Numbered from the stretch's first letter, positions 26,162 to 35,545 are shown. The stretch is 64,000 nt of DNA from an uncultured Eubacterium sp. (GCA_910586445.1 CAJUHV010000010.1:1-64000), one strand, 5' to 3'. Made by a program: numbers and translations. Notes: generated by a model from the letters alone, not told the origin.

Positions 26162-27278
26162 GTTGTACCGCCTCCTCTATAACTGCTGCCACGTGCCCTG
26201 CAGCATGTTTTATATATGAAAAACCTGCTGCATGTTCCTTGTTTTCTGCCGCATATATCATGTTATCCCGTAGTTTATTGTATAACGTATTTTCATCCAA
26301 TATACTTTTACATATGCCGGCTGCTTCTAATATAAACGGATTTTCCTGCCGCAGCCCAATCTCTATGCTCATAATAGGTTTCTCGCATATTACTGCCTCC
26401 AGCAAAAACATAGAAGACATGCCGCACACAAGATCAGCTGCTTTTAAAACAGAAAAACTATCGGTATCCCTGTCGCACACAGCTTCGATCCGGCTGCTGC
26501 TATATTCTGCTTGGCAGGCATTCCATTTTTCTGCCTCTTCCCTTGGATGCGGCCTTATAATCAGGCGGACATTCTTTTTCATTTCAGGCAGAATCCTTGT
26601 AATCTGCCGATATAGCGCTGTAAATATAGTGATTTCATTATATCCTAAGTACAAATGCTGCATATCGCCGGAATCATAGTCTTTTAAAATCGGCTCTGAA
26701 ACAAATACAATATTATAATATTCCCTGTCATATGCCTCATGCGCGCTTTCATATCGTTCTAAAACCGTATCAAAGTGGGGCTGTCCTGTTATAATGATTT
26801 TCTTTTCCGGCACGCCTTCCCCGATCAGCCGTTTTTTTGCCAGCTCATCCATTGCCAGAATCCGGTATGGCAAAAAAGTGTGGCTGTGATTTTTCTCGTA
26901 CTGCTCCCTGTGCTTATAATCATACTGCGAAAAGCGGATTCCCAGATTGATCCACTGGTCCAGAATCGCAAAAGCTTTTATATGCAGCCTTTCTGCCGCT
27001 TTCCACAGATAGCGCTCCGTATAGTCATCCAGGCTGGTGGCCGTAACCACAAGATCTATGTCCCTTTCCTGTAAAAACAAAAGAATCTCCTCATAGGTTC
27101 CGTTTTTATACTCATCTGAAATATTGCCTGCTTTATGCCCAAGCTCCTTCGAAAGCCGTTTCCATGCATAATCCTTCGCGAATACCTGTGTACTGTATTT
27201 ATTTTTCAGCCTGTTATAAACCGGCAGAATAACGTTTGCCCCCGCCGGATCTCTTGCAAAAAAAAGTATATCTCCCAT
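26154..27278 (-). CDS. GT-B-like protein of the glycan block, function uncertain
   Basis: 374 residues. N-terminal ILFFARDPAGANVILPVYNRLKNKY, middle KKIIITGQPHFDTVLERY, and C-terminal RLIIRPHPREEAEKW then VLKAADLVCGMSSMFLLEAVICEKPIMSIEI. The second half resembles GT-B domains of UDP-GlcNAc 2-epimerase-like and CDP-glycerol transferase-like proteins, with the P-H-P and S-S-M elements at the nucleotide site. It might be the pseudaminyl transferase or an epimerase; sequence alone does not decide. Ribosome site overlaps the stop of the Gfo/Idh gene. Confidence 0.6.
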   Translation of the reverse strand: MGDILFFARDPAGANVILPVYNRLKNKYSTQVFAKDYAWKRLSKELGHKAGNISDEYKNGTYEEILLFLQERDIDLVVTATSLDDYTERYLWKAAERLHIKAFAILDQWINLGIRFSQYDYKHREQYEKNHSHTFLPYRILAMDELAKKRLIGEGVPEKKIIITGQPHFDTVLERYESAHEAYDREYYNIVFVSEPILKDYDSGDMQHLYLGYNEITIFTALYRQITRILPEMKKNVRLIIRPHPREEAEKWNACQAEYSSSRIEAVCDRDTDSFSVLKAADLVCGMSSMFLLEAVICEKPIMSIEIGLRQENPFILEAAGICKSILDENTLYNKLRDNMIYAAENKEHAAGFSYIKHAAGHVAAVIEEAVQHG

Positions 27279-27279
27279 C

Positions 27280-28212
27280 CTACATTTCCTGAATCTGCAT
27301 GCACGTTTGTAATACTGTAATGCCGTCTTCCAACGTGCATTTCATCTCTTCCCCGTTTTTTAAAAACAAAACTGCATTTTCTGCCAGCCCCTGCATGGCA
27401 GCGCTGTCGCTGACAGAAACAGTCTGCACAAGATTGTAATTGTAATAGTGTTGATATACTGCAGATTCCTTTATTTCATAATACGCAATCTTCTTTCCGC
27501 CTTCCAAAATGCGGATTCTGGCCTTTTCAAAAAACAAATCCAATTCAAAAACAGTAACGATACGGCTGTCGACCGCCAGCATAGAAAATACCCCCTGTGC
27601 AATCTGCATTGTCACATCCACGCTCGGATCTCCCTCCAGATCAGGTATCCATCCTTCCGTTCTTTCCAGTATCTCCACATTTCCCAGCAGATACTGCATA
27701 AGGTCAATCATATGGGAGCCATTATGTAAAATCCCTTTTCCATAATATCCTGCCCCTTTTAGAAAGCGCCCATACTGCCTGATCCTTCTGCGCAGATCGT
27801 CAAATTCCCTGATATACCTCCTGCTGTAATTTACCATACATGGAATCTTTCCTTGGTAGATCTGCCGTATTTCCTCTGCCTGGTCAGCAGATACCGCAAC
27901 CGGCTTTTCTGTAATTACCAGTTTTGGCTTATATGCGGCGATTTCCTTCAATACTTTTCCATGAAATTGATCTGGGACACAGCATGATACTACATCTGCA
28001 CCGCATAATGCCTCCGATATTTCCCGAAATGCCTGTCCTCCCCAGATCTCGGCCGCATGCACTGCCTTTGCATAGTCCACATCATAAAATCCGGCCAGAA
28101 TCATCTCTTCATGTTCTAAAAATGCATGTGCATGTGTTAAAATTTTATCACTAGAAGGCGTGTCAAATTCTGCTCCTATTTTTCCTGCGCCAATAATCAC
28201 TGCTCGATACAT
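27280..28212 (-). CDS. Gfo/Idh/MocA family sugar dehydrogenase
   Basis: About 310 residues. Rossmann start YRAVIIGAGKIGAEFD, GFYDVD, VVSCCVPDQFHGKVL and VITEKPVAVSADQAEEI, the E-K-P motif whose lysine is catalytic in this family; HNGSHMIDLMQYLLG has the second catalytic His region. Expected to oxidise a sugar or cyclitol hydroxyl with NAD, giving the ketone used by the aminotransferase at 24872. The start is ATG 28212 (AGGAAAAGT before it), overlapping the acetyltransferase stop; a longer in-frame start is less likely. Confidence 0.8.
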   Translation of the reverse strand: MYRAVIIGAGKIGAEFDTPSSDKILTHAHAFLEHEEMILAGFYDVDYAKAVHAAEIWGGQAFREISEALCGADVVSCCVPDQFHGKVLKEIAAYKPKLVITEKPVAVSADQAEEIRQIYQGKIPCMVNYSRRYIREFDDLRRRIRQYGRFLKGAGYYGKGILHNGSHMIDLMQYLLGNVEILERTEGWIPDLEGDPSVDVTMQIAQGVFSMLAVDSRIVTVFELDLFFEKARIRILEGGKKIAYYEIKESAVYQHYYNYNLVQTVSVSDSAAMQGLAENAVLFLKNGEEMKCTLEDGITVLQTCMQIQEM

Positions 28213-28220
28213 ACTTTTCC

Positions 28221-28769
28221 TCAAACCACGCGCCACTCGGACTTCAGCAGGCCATATTCTATAATATCATGGTACTTTCCATTGTTATAAACAGCCCTTC
28301 TGCGCCTTCCTTCCTGCACAAAGCCCAATCGTTCAGCCAGATGCTGCATTCTTATATTATCATCACTCGTGCCGCAATAAATTCTCTGTAAATTCAGCCT
28401 TTCAAAACCATGGGAGATCAGCAGTCTGGAAGCTTCTGCCGCCCTGCCTTTTCCCCAATAGTCTTTTTCCCCGAGCAGATAGGCAATTTCAGCACTGCGG
28501 TCAATATAATTGATATTCTGAAGTGAAATATTGCCTATATGCTTTTGATCCTCCAGATCAATCATTGCCATAACCAGATCAGCCGCCCTGCCGTCTAGGC
28601 CTTCCACATACTTTCGCAGCTGTTCCTCTGCTGCGGGAAACCTTCCATGGGAGTTATACCTGCAGACTTCCAGATCATTCAGCCAGGATCCATATCCTCC
28701 TTCTATGTCTGAAATACGGAGTTTACGCAGTCCGACATGCGCGCCTGATAAAAAAATTCCCTCAATCAA
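28221..28769 (-). CDS. pseH: GNAT acetyltransferase, probable PseH
   Basis: 182 residues of the GNAT fold: LRKLRISDIEGGYGSWLND, KHIGNISLQNINYIDRSAEIAYLLGEKDYWGKGRAAEAS (acetyl-CoA site with G-x-G-R-A), and NIRMQHLAERLGFVQEGRRR. It fits UDP-4-amino-4,6-dideoxy-AltNAc N-acetyltransferase, the only pathway step not otherwise covered, so the assignment rests on context. The start is TTG 28769, seven bases after AAGGAGG. Could instead acetylate another amino sugar. Confidence 0.7.
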   Translation of the reverse strand: MIEGIFLSGAHVGLRKLRISDIEGGYGSWLNDLEVCRYNSHGRFPAAEEQLRKYVEGLDGRAADLVMAMIDLEDQKHIGNISLQNINYIDRSAEIAYLLGEKDYWGKGRAAEASRLLISHGFERLNLQRIYCGTSDDNIRMQHLAERLGFVQEGRRRRAVYNNGKYHDIIEYGLLKSEWRVV

Positions 28770-28795
28770 TATGCGGCCTCCTTCTTAGATTTTTT

Positions 28796-29938
28796 CTAAT
28801 TTTCATTAAAATCTACACCAACTTCAAATCTAGGCTGCCAATGCCCGCTGCCGTCTTTTTCAAATAACCGCTGATTTACATATTGATCAACAACACGCCA
28901 AAATTCTTCTTCAGTGATACTCAGATAATCACAGACAAGCCGGATATATTGTCTGCCGCATCTGCCGTCATACTCTTTTACCAGCCAGACGGCGTCTTCA
29001 CGCGATATTCTGCCTTCCCGGATATCGTAGCATGCCTCATCCGTTGCAAAACCAAATCCAAACTTTAAATATTTAATCATCTGGTTGGCGATCAAAAGAT
29101 CGCTGTCTAACGCCGAATATCTTCTATAACGGCCAAGATCATGCAGGTCTTGTGTGCTGCGTCCCAAAAGCCCTCTTGCAGCTGAAAAATCCGCATTCGC
29201 TACCTGTGACCATTCTTTGACATAATATTGTAAAAAAACAGCCCTGATTCCTTTCTGCTTCATACGGTCAATATCAGGAAACTGATAAAAAAATAAGTCG
29301 TCGGATGTCACTGTATCATCCACCCATTCACCAGCACTGCAGCCGCCCAGTGTATTTAAATTTACAACGGAAAATGCATCTCCTGAGGTATCCTGTTTAA
29401 CAGCTGCCCCTAATGTTAATGCTGCATTTTCACCCTGGATGACCAGTGGTATATGAAACTTGTCTGCAATTATGTAAGCAGAAGCCCAGAGGCAGTATTC
29501 TGACGCCTTCACTATATTTCCATATTCGTAAAAGCTTCGTTTCGCCAGATGCCTTGCGATCTTAGGATTTGTATTTATTTTTATAACATCAAACCCAAGC
29601 CCTGCCAGATTATCTATATTATGCAGGCCGATTTTTGTAATTTCGTCTGGAACACAGTTTACAAGAAGCGGGCGCAGCCCTAATTTCTCCCTTGCATAAA
29701 CTGCCTGAAATGTACTGTCCTTACCGCCGCTGACACCGATTACACAGTCATATGGATTTTTATTCTCCCGTGCCTCTTCTTTTGCATGCTCCGCAATTGC
29801 ACGGAGCTCTTCTTCACGGATATGCCAGTCAATCTTATTTTTGCTCTCTTCATAAAGACAGGCATAACAGATCTGGTTCTCATTAAAAATGATTCCGGGT
29901 CTGGTATCCGGCTGCAGGCATCTTTTGCAATATTTCAT
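28796..29938 (-). CDS. N-acetyl sugar amidotransferase, PseA/WbpG-like
   Basis: 380 residues. Zinc-type cysteines CKRCLQPDTRP and CYAC at the N-terminus, then a PP-loop ATP pyrophosphatase motif YDCVIGVSGGKDSTFQA and VNCVPDEITKIGLHN. This family converts an N-acetyl into an acetamidino group on pseudaminic, legionaminic or mannuronic sugars. No HisH/HisF-type glutaminase partner is in the window, so either it uses free ammonia or the partner is elsewhere. Overlaps the pseB stop by four bases. Suggests the final sugar is an amidino derivative such as Pse5Ac7Am. Confidence 0.8.
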   Translation of the reverse strand: MKYCKRCLQPDTRPGIIFNENQICYACLYEESKNKIDWHIREEELRAIAEHAKEEARENKNPYDCVIGVSGGKDSTFQAVYAREKLGLRPLLVNCVPDEITKIGLHNIDNLAGLGFDVIKINTNPKIARHLAKRSFYEYGNIVKASEYCLWASAYIIADKFHIPLVIQGENAALTLGAAVKQDTSGDAFSVVNLNTLGGCSAGEWVDDTVTSDDLFFYQFPDIDRMKQKGIRAVFLQYYVKEWSQVANADFSAARGLLGRSTQDLHDLGRYRRYSALDSDLLIANQMIKYLKFGFGFATDEACYDIREGRISREDAVWLVKEYDGRCGRQYIRLVCDYLSITEEEFWRVVDQYVNQRLFEKDGSGHWQPRFEVGVDFNEN

Positions 29939-30927
29939 ATTAGCACCTTCCTCATAGCTCTCCTAATATCCTCGCAGTTTAGCCACTCTGTATTATTTCC
30001 CGAATTATACTCAAACCCCGGCGCTACCTTCTTTCCGCCTGCGATAATATTCTCTTCTCCCCACCAGCTGAAATGCGGATAAATAATATAGTGCTTCTCA
30101 TATTCATAAGCAGTGGCAGAATCTTCTTTTGTAATCATGACTTCATGCAGCTTTTCGCCTTCACGTATGCCTACCTCAGGCATTTGACAGTCCGGCAGCA
30201 TGGCCTGTGCCAGATCCGTAATCTTAAAGGAGGGGATTTTGGAAATAAATGTTTCACCGCCCCTTGCTTCGGTCAGCGCTTTGATCACAAGCTCCACGCC
30301 CTGCTCCAGACTGATCCAGAATCTGGTCATACGGTAATCCGTAATCGGAAGCTCTCTGCTGCCGCTTTCAATCATCTGTCTGAAAAACGGAATCACAGAG
30401 CCTCTGCTGCCTGCTACATTGCCATAACGTACAATGGAAAAACAGATATCCTTTGTGCCCGAATACGCGTTCGCTGCAATAAAAAGCTTGTCCGATACCA
30501 GCTTCGTACCCCCATATAGATTAATAGGATTTACCGCCTTATCTGTAGACAGGGCAACTACCCGCTTTACACTCGGCGTGTCTAAGGCGGCATTTACTAC
30601 ATTGATTGCACCGTCTATATTTGTTTTGACCGCTTCAATCGGGTTATACTCACATGCAGGAACCTGTTTCAATGCTGCTGCATGTACCACATAATCCACA
30701 CCGTCCAATGCACGCAGCAGGCGCTCCTTATCCCGTATATCTCCGATAAAAAATCTCATAAAAGGCGCATATTTTTTAAATAAGCCTGCCATATGATACT
30801 GTTTGAATTCATCCCTGGAATAAATGATAATCTTCTTAGGCGTATAATGACTTAGTATGTACTCTGAAAAATAATTTCCAAAAGAGCCCGTTCCGCCTGT
30901 AATTAATATTGTTTTATTATTTAACAT
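29935..30927 (-). CDS. pseB: UDP-N-acetylglucosamine 4,6-dehydratase (inverting) PseB
   Basis: About 330 residues, extended SDR. TILITGGTGSFGNYFSEYIL binds NADP, IYSRDEFKQYHM and FFIGDIRDKERL follow, and STDKAVNPINLYGGTK carries the Asp-Lys pair and Tyr characteristic of the inverting FlaA1/PseB enzymes. First committed step of pseudaminic acid synthesis. ATG 30927 with AGGAAAAG just before is preferred over the in-frame ATG 30942. First of the pse genes in transcription order. Confidence 0.9.
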   Translation of the reverse strand: MLNNKTILITGGTGSFGNYFSEYILSHYTPKKIIIYSRDEFKQYHMAGLFKKYAPFMRFFIGDIRDKERLLRALDGVDYVVHAAALKQVPACEYNPIEAVKTNIDGAINVVNAALDTPSVKRVVALSTDKAVNPINLYGGTKLVSDKLFIAANAYSGTKDICFSIVRYGNVAGSRGSVIPFFRQMIESGSRELPITDYRMTRFWISLEQGVELVIKALTEARGGETFISKIPSFKITDLAQAMLPDCQMPEVGIREGEKLHEVMITKEDSATAYEYEKHYIIYPHFSWWGEENIIAGGKKVAPGFEYNSGNNTEWLNCEDIRRAMRKVLI

Positions 30928-30949
30928 AATCTTTTCCTGCATTTTCTGC

Positions 30950-32137
30950 TTAAATTGTGATCTGGCTGCGTATTAAATTATAAATCGTCTGGCCTGCATT
31001 TTTATCTGCATTTTTTTCGTTCAAGCCAAGGTCAAGGCTCTGCAGAAAATCCTGCAGGTCATAATAACATCCAAATACCGACAAATCCCTGCCTTCTAAG
31101 AAAACCTCTGTATCCTTTATGCTCTGCCGGATCAAAGGGCTTTGATCATATTCCTGTGGAATGCCTAATTCGTACTTTTTTTGTACTTCATGATCAAAAA
31201 TGTATAATGTGCCCGCTGACGCATTGAAATAAAAGAGCTTTTCATCATATACTTTGGCTGTAACATAATTGTTAACCAGATATTTATGGCACTGCCTGTC
31301 TGGTATATCGTTCAAATCACTGTATGTCTTATTTTCTATATGAAACGTGCAGAAAAATTCCCCGTTTTCTGCAAACATCCAGATCTTAAAATCGTAAAAA
31401 ACGATTCTTAATGCCTGTATTCTCTCTGACAGCGCCGCAGGAAACTCATATAGATTTTGTTCTGCGGTACTAAGCTTGTACTCCGCCAGTCCGGCATCGG
31501 AGATCATCCATATGCTTTCCTGCGCATTACAAAACGCATAAATTTTCATGTCAGAAGCTGCCTGCAGCTCTTCATACCTTCTGGTCAGCAGATTGAACAC
31601 CAGCACGCCGTCCGCCTCTTTCTGCTTCGAATTCCAGGTCAGCATATACAGCTTCGTGCCAATTCTAATTTGATCTGTAATAAGAATATCCTGATTTCCT
31701 AATACATCGTTTTCATAGATCTTCATCCTGTTTTTTTGTGTATCCATCTCCACAATGCCCGGAAAACGGCATGGGATAAAATAGACCTTCTTTTTCCAGG
31801 CTGCAATAGAATGAAATTTACTGTATTCTGGATAAAAATATTTCGTTTCGGGCATCCATATCTGGCTCAGCTGCCCGCTTGCTGTATCATAAACCACAAA
31901 TGTGTTACAGTGGTCTGGTGCTATATAAAGCCTGCCGTCCAATAATTCTATGGCATTATAATAACCATTTCCTCCCTGACTGATTTCATCAGGAATATAT
32001 GCTAATAATCTGCTTGTTTCCTGTTTAATATCAAAACAGAAAATGCCATTTAAATTATAGGCAGCAAAATACAGTTTCCCGTCTTTATAAACAAAATCGT
32101 GGCAAAATAGTTTATGCAGGCTGCTATTCGTAAACAT
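30950..32137 (-). CDS. predicted beta-propeller-like protein, unknown function
   Basis: 395 residues, no signal peptide or membrane segment. Repeating short strands of the type GKLYFAAYNLNGIFCFDI, GRLYIAPDHCNTFVVYD, KKVYFIPCRFPGIVEMD, TKLYMLTWN, and EKLFYFNASAGTLYIFD at about 45-50 residue intervals suggest a six- or seven-bladed propeller. Lies in the middle of the glycan block with a good ribosome site (AGGAGA), directly upstream of pseB. Could be a scaffold or sensor for the transferases; no enzymatic motif was found. I do not recognise the family. Confidence 0.6.
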   Translation of the reverse strand: MFTNSSLHKLFCHDFVYKDGKLYFAAYNLNGIFCFDIKQETSRLLAYIPDEISQGGNGYYNAIELLDGRLYIAPDHCNTFVVYDTASGQLSQIWMPETKYFYPEYSKFHSIAAWKKKVYFIPCRFPGIVEMDTQKNRMKIYENDVLGNQDILITDQIRIGTKLYMLTWNSKQKEADGVLVFNLLTRRYEELQAASDMKIYAFCNAQESIWMISDAGLAEYKLSTAEQNLYEFPAALSERIQALRIVFYDFKIWMFAENGEFFCTFHIENKTYSDLNDIPDRQCHKYLVNNYVTAKVYDEKLFYFNASAGTLYIFDHEVQKKYELGIPQEYDQSPLIRQSIKDTEVFLEGRDLSVFGCYYDLQDFLQSLDLGLNEKNADKNAGQTIYNLIRSQITI

Positions 32138-32140
32138 ACA

Positions 32141-32656
32141 TCACACTTCTCCTAATCCATATAGAATCTCATCCATGCCAAGAATGGGTATGGCACCTTT
32201 AAATTTATCATGAAATAAATCATATATTTCTGAAAAATAATATACCGGCGTCACGATGACCGCATCTACATTGCCTGTAAATTCATCAGGCTTTATAATA
32301 TTCAGGTCATCGCAGACATACCTGCTGCTGCGATCAATTCCACAGGCAATATGTATGCCGTCATTTTTCAGTTCGCGGTACAAAAGAATGCCGGCCTCTG
32401 CCATGCCGTAAATTGCTATGGTTTTCATATTATGCTCGGTAAAATAGGCAGACAGCTTATGGCCGTGGGCCTTATGCTTCAGCCAGAGCAGCAGTACTGC
32501 TTTTGATGCATCCGATGATTCAGCCCTTTGAAACTGGCGTTTTGCTTCTGTTTCTGCAGTCTTTTCTGTTCTTTTTAATGAATATATTTTTAAAAGCAGT
32601 AAAATAACGATTATGTTCAGAAATATGATCAGATAAAACATCAAATTATACCTCAT
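32141..32656 (-). CDS. membrane-anchored small Rossmann-like protein
   Basis: 171 residues. An N-terminal hydrophobic helix (LMFYLIIFLNIIVILLLLKI) is followed by positive residues, predicting a single anchor with the rest in the cytosol. The remainder (TIAIYGMAEAGILLYREL, IACGIDRSS, NVDAVIVTPVYYFSEI) is homologous in layout to the 127-residue protein at 16549-16932. May tether a glycosylation complex to the membrane. The start overlaps the preceding gene's stop by 11 bases. Function unknown. Confidence 0.6.
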   Translation of the reverse strand: MRYNLMFYLIIFLNIIVILLLLKIYSLKRTEKTAETEAKRQFQRAESSDASKAVLLLWLKHKAHGHKLSAYFTEHNMKTIAIYGMAEAGILLYRELKNDGIHIACGIDRSSRYVCDDLNIIKPDEFTGNVDAVIVTPVYYFSEIYDLFHDKFKGAIPILGMDEILYGLGEV

Positions 32657-34247
32657 GTATATTATTTAATTGGAATACAGAACTGGATTTTAAACCAGAT
32701 GTATTCAGCAGATCGATATATTTTTGACAGAACATATGAAACACATAACCGTACTCAAAATTGCCGTTTTTTAAATAATTAAGTATCAGACGCCGCATAT
32801 CCATAACCAGACTGGCAAACGCATCACTGCTTTTTGACATTTCGTGGAACGCACTCAGGCATGCCTGTGCTCTTTTTATCGATTCTGCTTTCGGACTGGG
32901 AATATTTTTAATATTTTTAAGCGTATTTTCGTACTCTTGCAATGTTTCGAGATTATAGGAAATGCCCCAATTACAGTAATAGGCCTTCGATACGGTGATT
33001 GTCGGTATGCCGTAGGCCCAATATTCTATGCCCACATCCCCTGCACAGGTAATGACACAATCGGCAGCCTCTTTGATCTGCATGCCGCTGATCTTCCGGT
33101 CACACCAATACATATGTTCTTTTTTATTTTTTTCAAATACAGATCGTATATAGTCTTCCTGATGAAAAAATCTGGACATTGGATGATCTTTGATAATCCA
33201 GTTCACATCGTCAATCTGTTTTATAATTCTTAATGTGTCAACATACCATTCGTTATAATCGGCATAAATATTATGCCGGTATGCTTCTCTTACCTCATCG
33301 CTTAATGCATGCAGCATTATAAAAACATTTTTCTTATTATTTTTTATGCCGATCTGTTCAAGAATATTATTTTGGGGCTGTTCTTCAGTTTTTAATATAA
33401 AATAGTTTGGATTTTCTTTTTCTGTTTCTTTTTCCGTTTCTTTTACAGTATTTTTTACAGCATTTTTTACAGCATTTTTTTCCAGATATATTTCAATATT
33501 GCGCCGCAGCAGATCTCCCAGCATTATGTCTTTAAACAGGGCCTGTCCAGGCGAAATCTGTAGTACAGTATCCACGCTGGCATAATCCGGCGATGAGATA
33601 ACCAGCTGCGCACCCATAAAAACTGCCACGCCGGCAAATAATCCTTTTTCATAATCACACTCCGTAGTGATGATGTATGCCGGCTTTCTGCGCCCAAATA
33701 TCTGATATGCTTTTTCAATAACGATAAATGCACTTTTAATAAACTGATAATAAGCTTCAAAGCTGATATCAAAGCAGTCAAAATATCTGCCCGTATTTGA
33801 ACGTATAATCTCATCGTAAATCGAATTGCCACATTCGATATTTTTATATTTGATCTGAATCAGCTTTTTTTTGCTGCCGTAAGTAGCCTCCGCTGTCTGT
33901 CTGGCAGCGATATCCGCCTTGATTTTCCGAGCGCTGCTTATATAGGCATCACTGTCTAAAAATACCTTTTCCTTAAAACCAAACGAGCTGTCTAGCTGGT
34001 CTGTTGTTTCGCGCTTTACTTTACAGGTTACGGATATGACCGGCAGCTTCAGCCGGGTCTGAAGCCCTTTTGCGATAAGGTCTTCGGTTACTGTAAATTC
34101 TAATTCATAGGGAATCCCGTGCAGTACATAGATCCATTGTCTGCCATCCAAAACAGCGGGTGTACCGGCCCAATATTTTTGATTGGCTTCAATCAATTTT
34201 TTCTCATAGGAATGAACGTACGAATCTCTTTGTATTGTATTTGCCAT
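32646..34247 (-). CDS. putative GT-B-type transferase of surface-glycan type
   Basis: 533 residues. The N-terminal half is unassigned; after a charged linker (residues ~256-278, KNAVKNAVKNTVKETEKETEKE-like) the C-terminal half has NVFIMLHALSDEV, VNWIIKDHPMSR, KISGMQIKEAADCVITCAGDVGIEYWAYGIPTITV. The K-D-H-P and E-Y-W-A-Y-G-I-P elements are typical of capsule-polysaccharide and CDP-glycerol/Kdo-transferase-like GT-B enzymes. Candidate for CMP-pseudaminate transfer because of the similarity to CMP-sugar enzymes, but not proven. Ribosome site AGGGAGA. Confidence 0.6.
   Translation of the reverse strand: MANTIQRDSYVHSYEKKLIEANQKYWAGTPAVLDGRQWIYVLHGIPYELEFTVTEDLIAKGLQTRLKLPVISVTCKVKRETTDQLDSSFGFKEKVFLDSDAYISSARKIKADIAARQTAEATYGSKKKLIQIKYKNIECGNSIYDEIIRSNTGRYFDCFDISFEAYYQFIKSAFIVIEKAYQIFGRRKPAYIITTECDYEKGLFAGVAVFMGAQLVISSPDYASVDTVLQISPGQALFKDIMLGDLLRRNIEIYLEKNAVKNAVKNTVKETEKETEKENPNYFILKTEEQPQNNILEQIGIKNNKKNVFIMLHALSDEVREAYRHNIYADYNEWYVDTLRIIKQIDDVNWIIKDHPMSRFFHQEDYIRSVFEKNKKEHMYWCDRKISGMQIKEAADCVITCAGDVGIEYWAYGIPTITVSKAYYCNWGISYNLETLQEYENTLKNIKNIPSPKAESIKRAQACLSAFHEMSKSSDAFASLVMDMRRLILNYLKNGNFEYGYVFHMFCQKYIDLLNTSGLKSSSVFQLNNIHEV
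33412..33480. repeat. in-frame repeat encoding the KNAVKNTVKETEKE linker
   Basis: Two short runs of imperfect units (TTTTTTACAGCA-like and TTTCTTTTTC-like) encode alternating K-N-A-V and K-E-T-E stretches between the two halves of the transferase. Frame is preserved. Confidence 0.6.
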
Positions 34248-34291
34248 TTAAAATTCTCCCTATCCTTAGACTGCTTATAAACCACAGATGC

Positions 34292-35545
34292 TTACAGCAG
34301 GCATATATAACTGTTAAATCCCAGCTGCTGTAAATTCTCCAGCATCCCAGCCTGGTACTTTTTCGTCGCTGCCAGCAATACCACGCTCTGCTGACTGTAG
34401 CAGGCTAGCTCTTTGATCGGACAGACCTGCTGTTTTAAATGATACTGCGTGCCGTGGTCGATCTGCGTCACCGCCAAAAGATAATCCGAAATGCCGTAAG
34501 CATGCAGCAGCTTCATAATATCCCGGCCTGCCATGCCGGCCCCGTATACGATTATTTTGGCGCTGTCTGACAGCTTTTCATATTCTGTCAGATGAAAGAC
34601 CCTGCCTAAAAGCATATAGTCTTCTGTCAGTATATTCTGCAGCAGTGCACTGTAAACCGGCTTCTCAAATACTAATTCCTGCACATCGCAGCCCATTTTT
34701 AATAGTTCTATAGATTTTTCTTTTAAATACTTTTTTATAGGCTTCATATACACAAAAAGTATATTTAACGTTCTTTTTGAAAAATCATGTGCAGCACAAA
34801 ATTCATACAAATAAAAATAGCACAATGTATATGCCTGATACCTTTTCAGGTTCACTCCCCTTGAAGATGAAGCCTGCCTTAACAGATAACGATAACAGCT
34901 TTTCTTTATATGCCTGATACGGCTGCTTAAAAGCAGTGCCTGGAAAGAAAATAACAGATCTTCATGCGGTGAAGCATCAGCCCGGAACATGATATGGTTT
35001 GTACGCAGATATTCTGCTTTCCAAAACTGCAGCCAGACGGCAGGCTTAAATTCTTCATTTTCGATCACTTCTGTAACAAAATCTTCTCCATTGTATACGG
35101 ATTCATAATTATGCTTCATTTTCAGATCATCAGGAGAACAAAACTGTCTCATCAAATCTGTTTCGTATATTATTTCCGCATCAAACAGCACCGCATCTAG
35201 ATGCTCCTTCTGCGCACATGCATAAAGCATTTCCAGTGCCTTTGTATCAAGCAGCTGGTCGTCTGAATCAGCAAAATAAATGTATTTCCCGCACGCTTCA
35301 TCCAGCCCTCTATTTCTTGCATAGGCCTGCCCTTTATTTTCTTCGTATGACACAACCTTTATATTCTTATATCTACTGCTGTAGTCTTCTAGTATCTGCA
35401 GCGACAGATCGTTCGATCCGTCATTGATACATAGCACTTCCAGTCCCTGGATCGTTTGAGACACAATACTGTCCAAACATTTTTCTAAATATTTTTCTGA
35501 ATTATACACCGGAATGATCACGGATACTTTTATTTCATCTGACAT
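34292..35545 (-). CDS. GT2 family glycosyltransferase with C-terminal Rossmann-like module
   Basis: About 417 residues. Family 2 GT-A domain: VSVIIPVYNSEKYLEKCLDSIV, LCINDGSND, ARNRGLDEACGKYIYFADSDDQL with the DxD-like donor motif, and ASPHEDLLF. C-terminal ~100 residues: KIIVYGAGMAGRDIMKLLHAYG, VTQIDHG, QSVVLLAATKKYQ, the module shared within the block. The start ATG 35545 overlaps the LicD gene end by 11 bases; an upstream in-frame extension lies inside that gene. Specificity unknown. Confidence 0.8.
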   Translation of the reverse strand: MSDEIKVSVIIPVYNSEKYLEKCLDSIVSQTIQGLEVLCINDGSNDLSLQILEDYSSRYKNIKVVSYEENKGQAYARNRGLDEACGKYIYFADSDDQLLDTKALEMLYACAQKEHLDAVLFDAEIIYETDLMRQFCSPDDLKMKHNYESVYNGEDFVTEVIENEEFKPAVWLQFWKAEYLRTNHIMFRADASPHEDLLFSFQALLLSSRIRHIKKSCYRYLLRQASSSRGVNLKRYQAYTLCYFYLYEFCAAHDFSKRTLNILFVYMKPIKKYLKEKSIELLKMGCDVQELVFEKPVYSALLQNILTEDYMLLGRVFHLTEYEKLSDSAKIIVYGAGMAGRDIMKLLHAYGISDYLLAVTQIDHGTQYHLKQQVCPIKELACYSQQSVVLLAATKKYQAGMLENLQQLGFNSYICLL

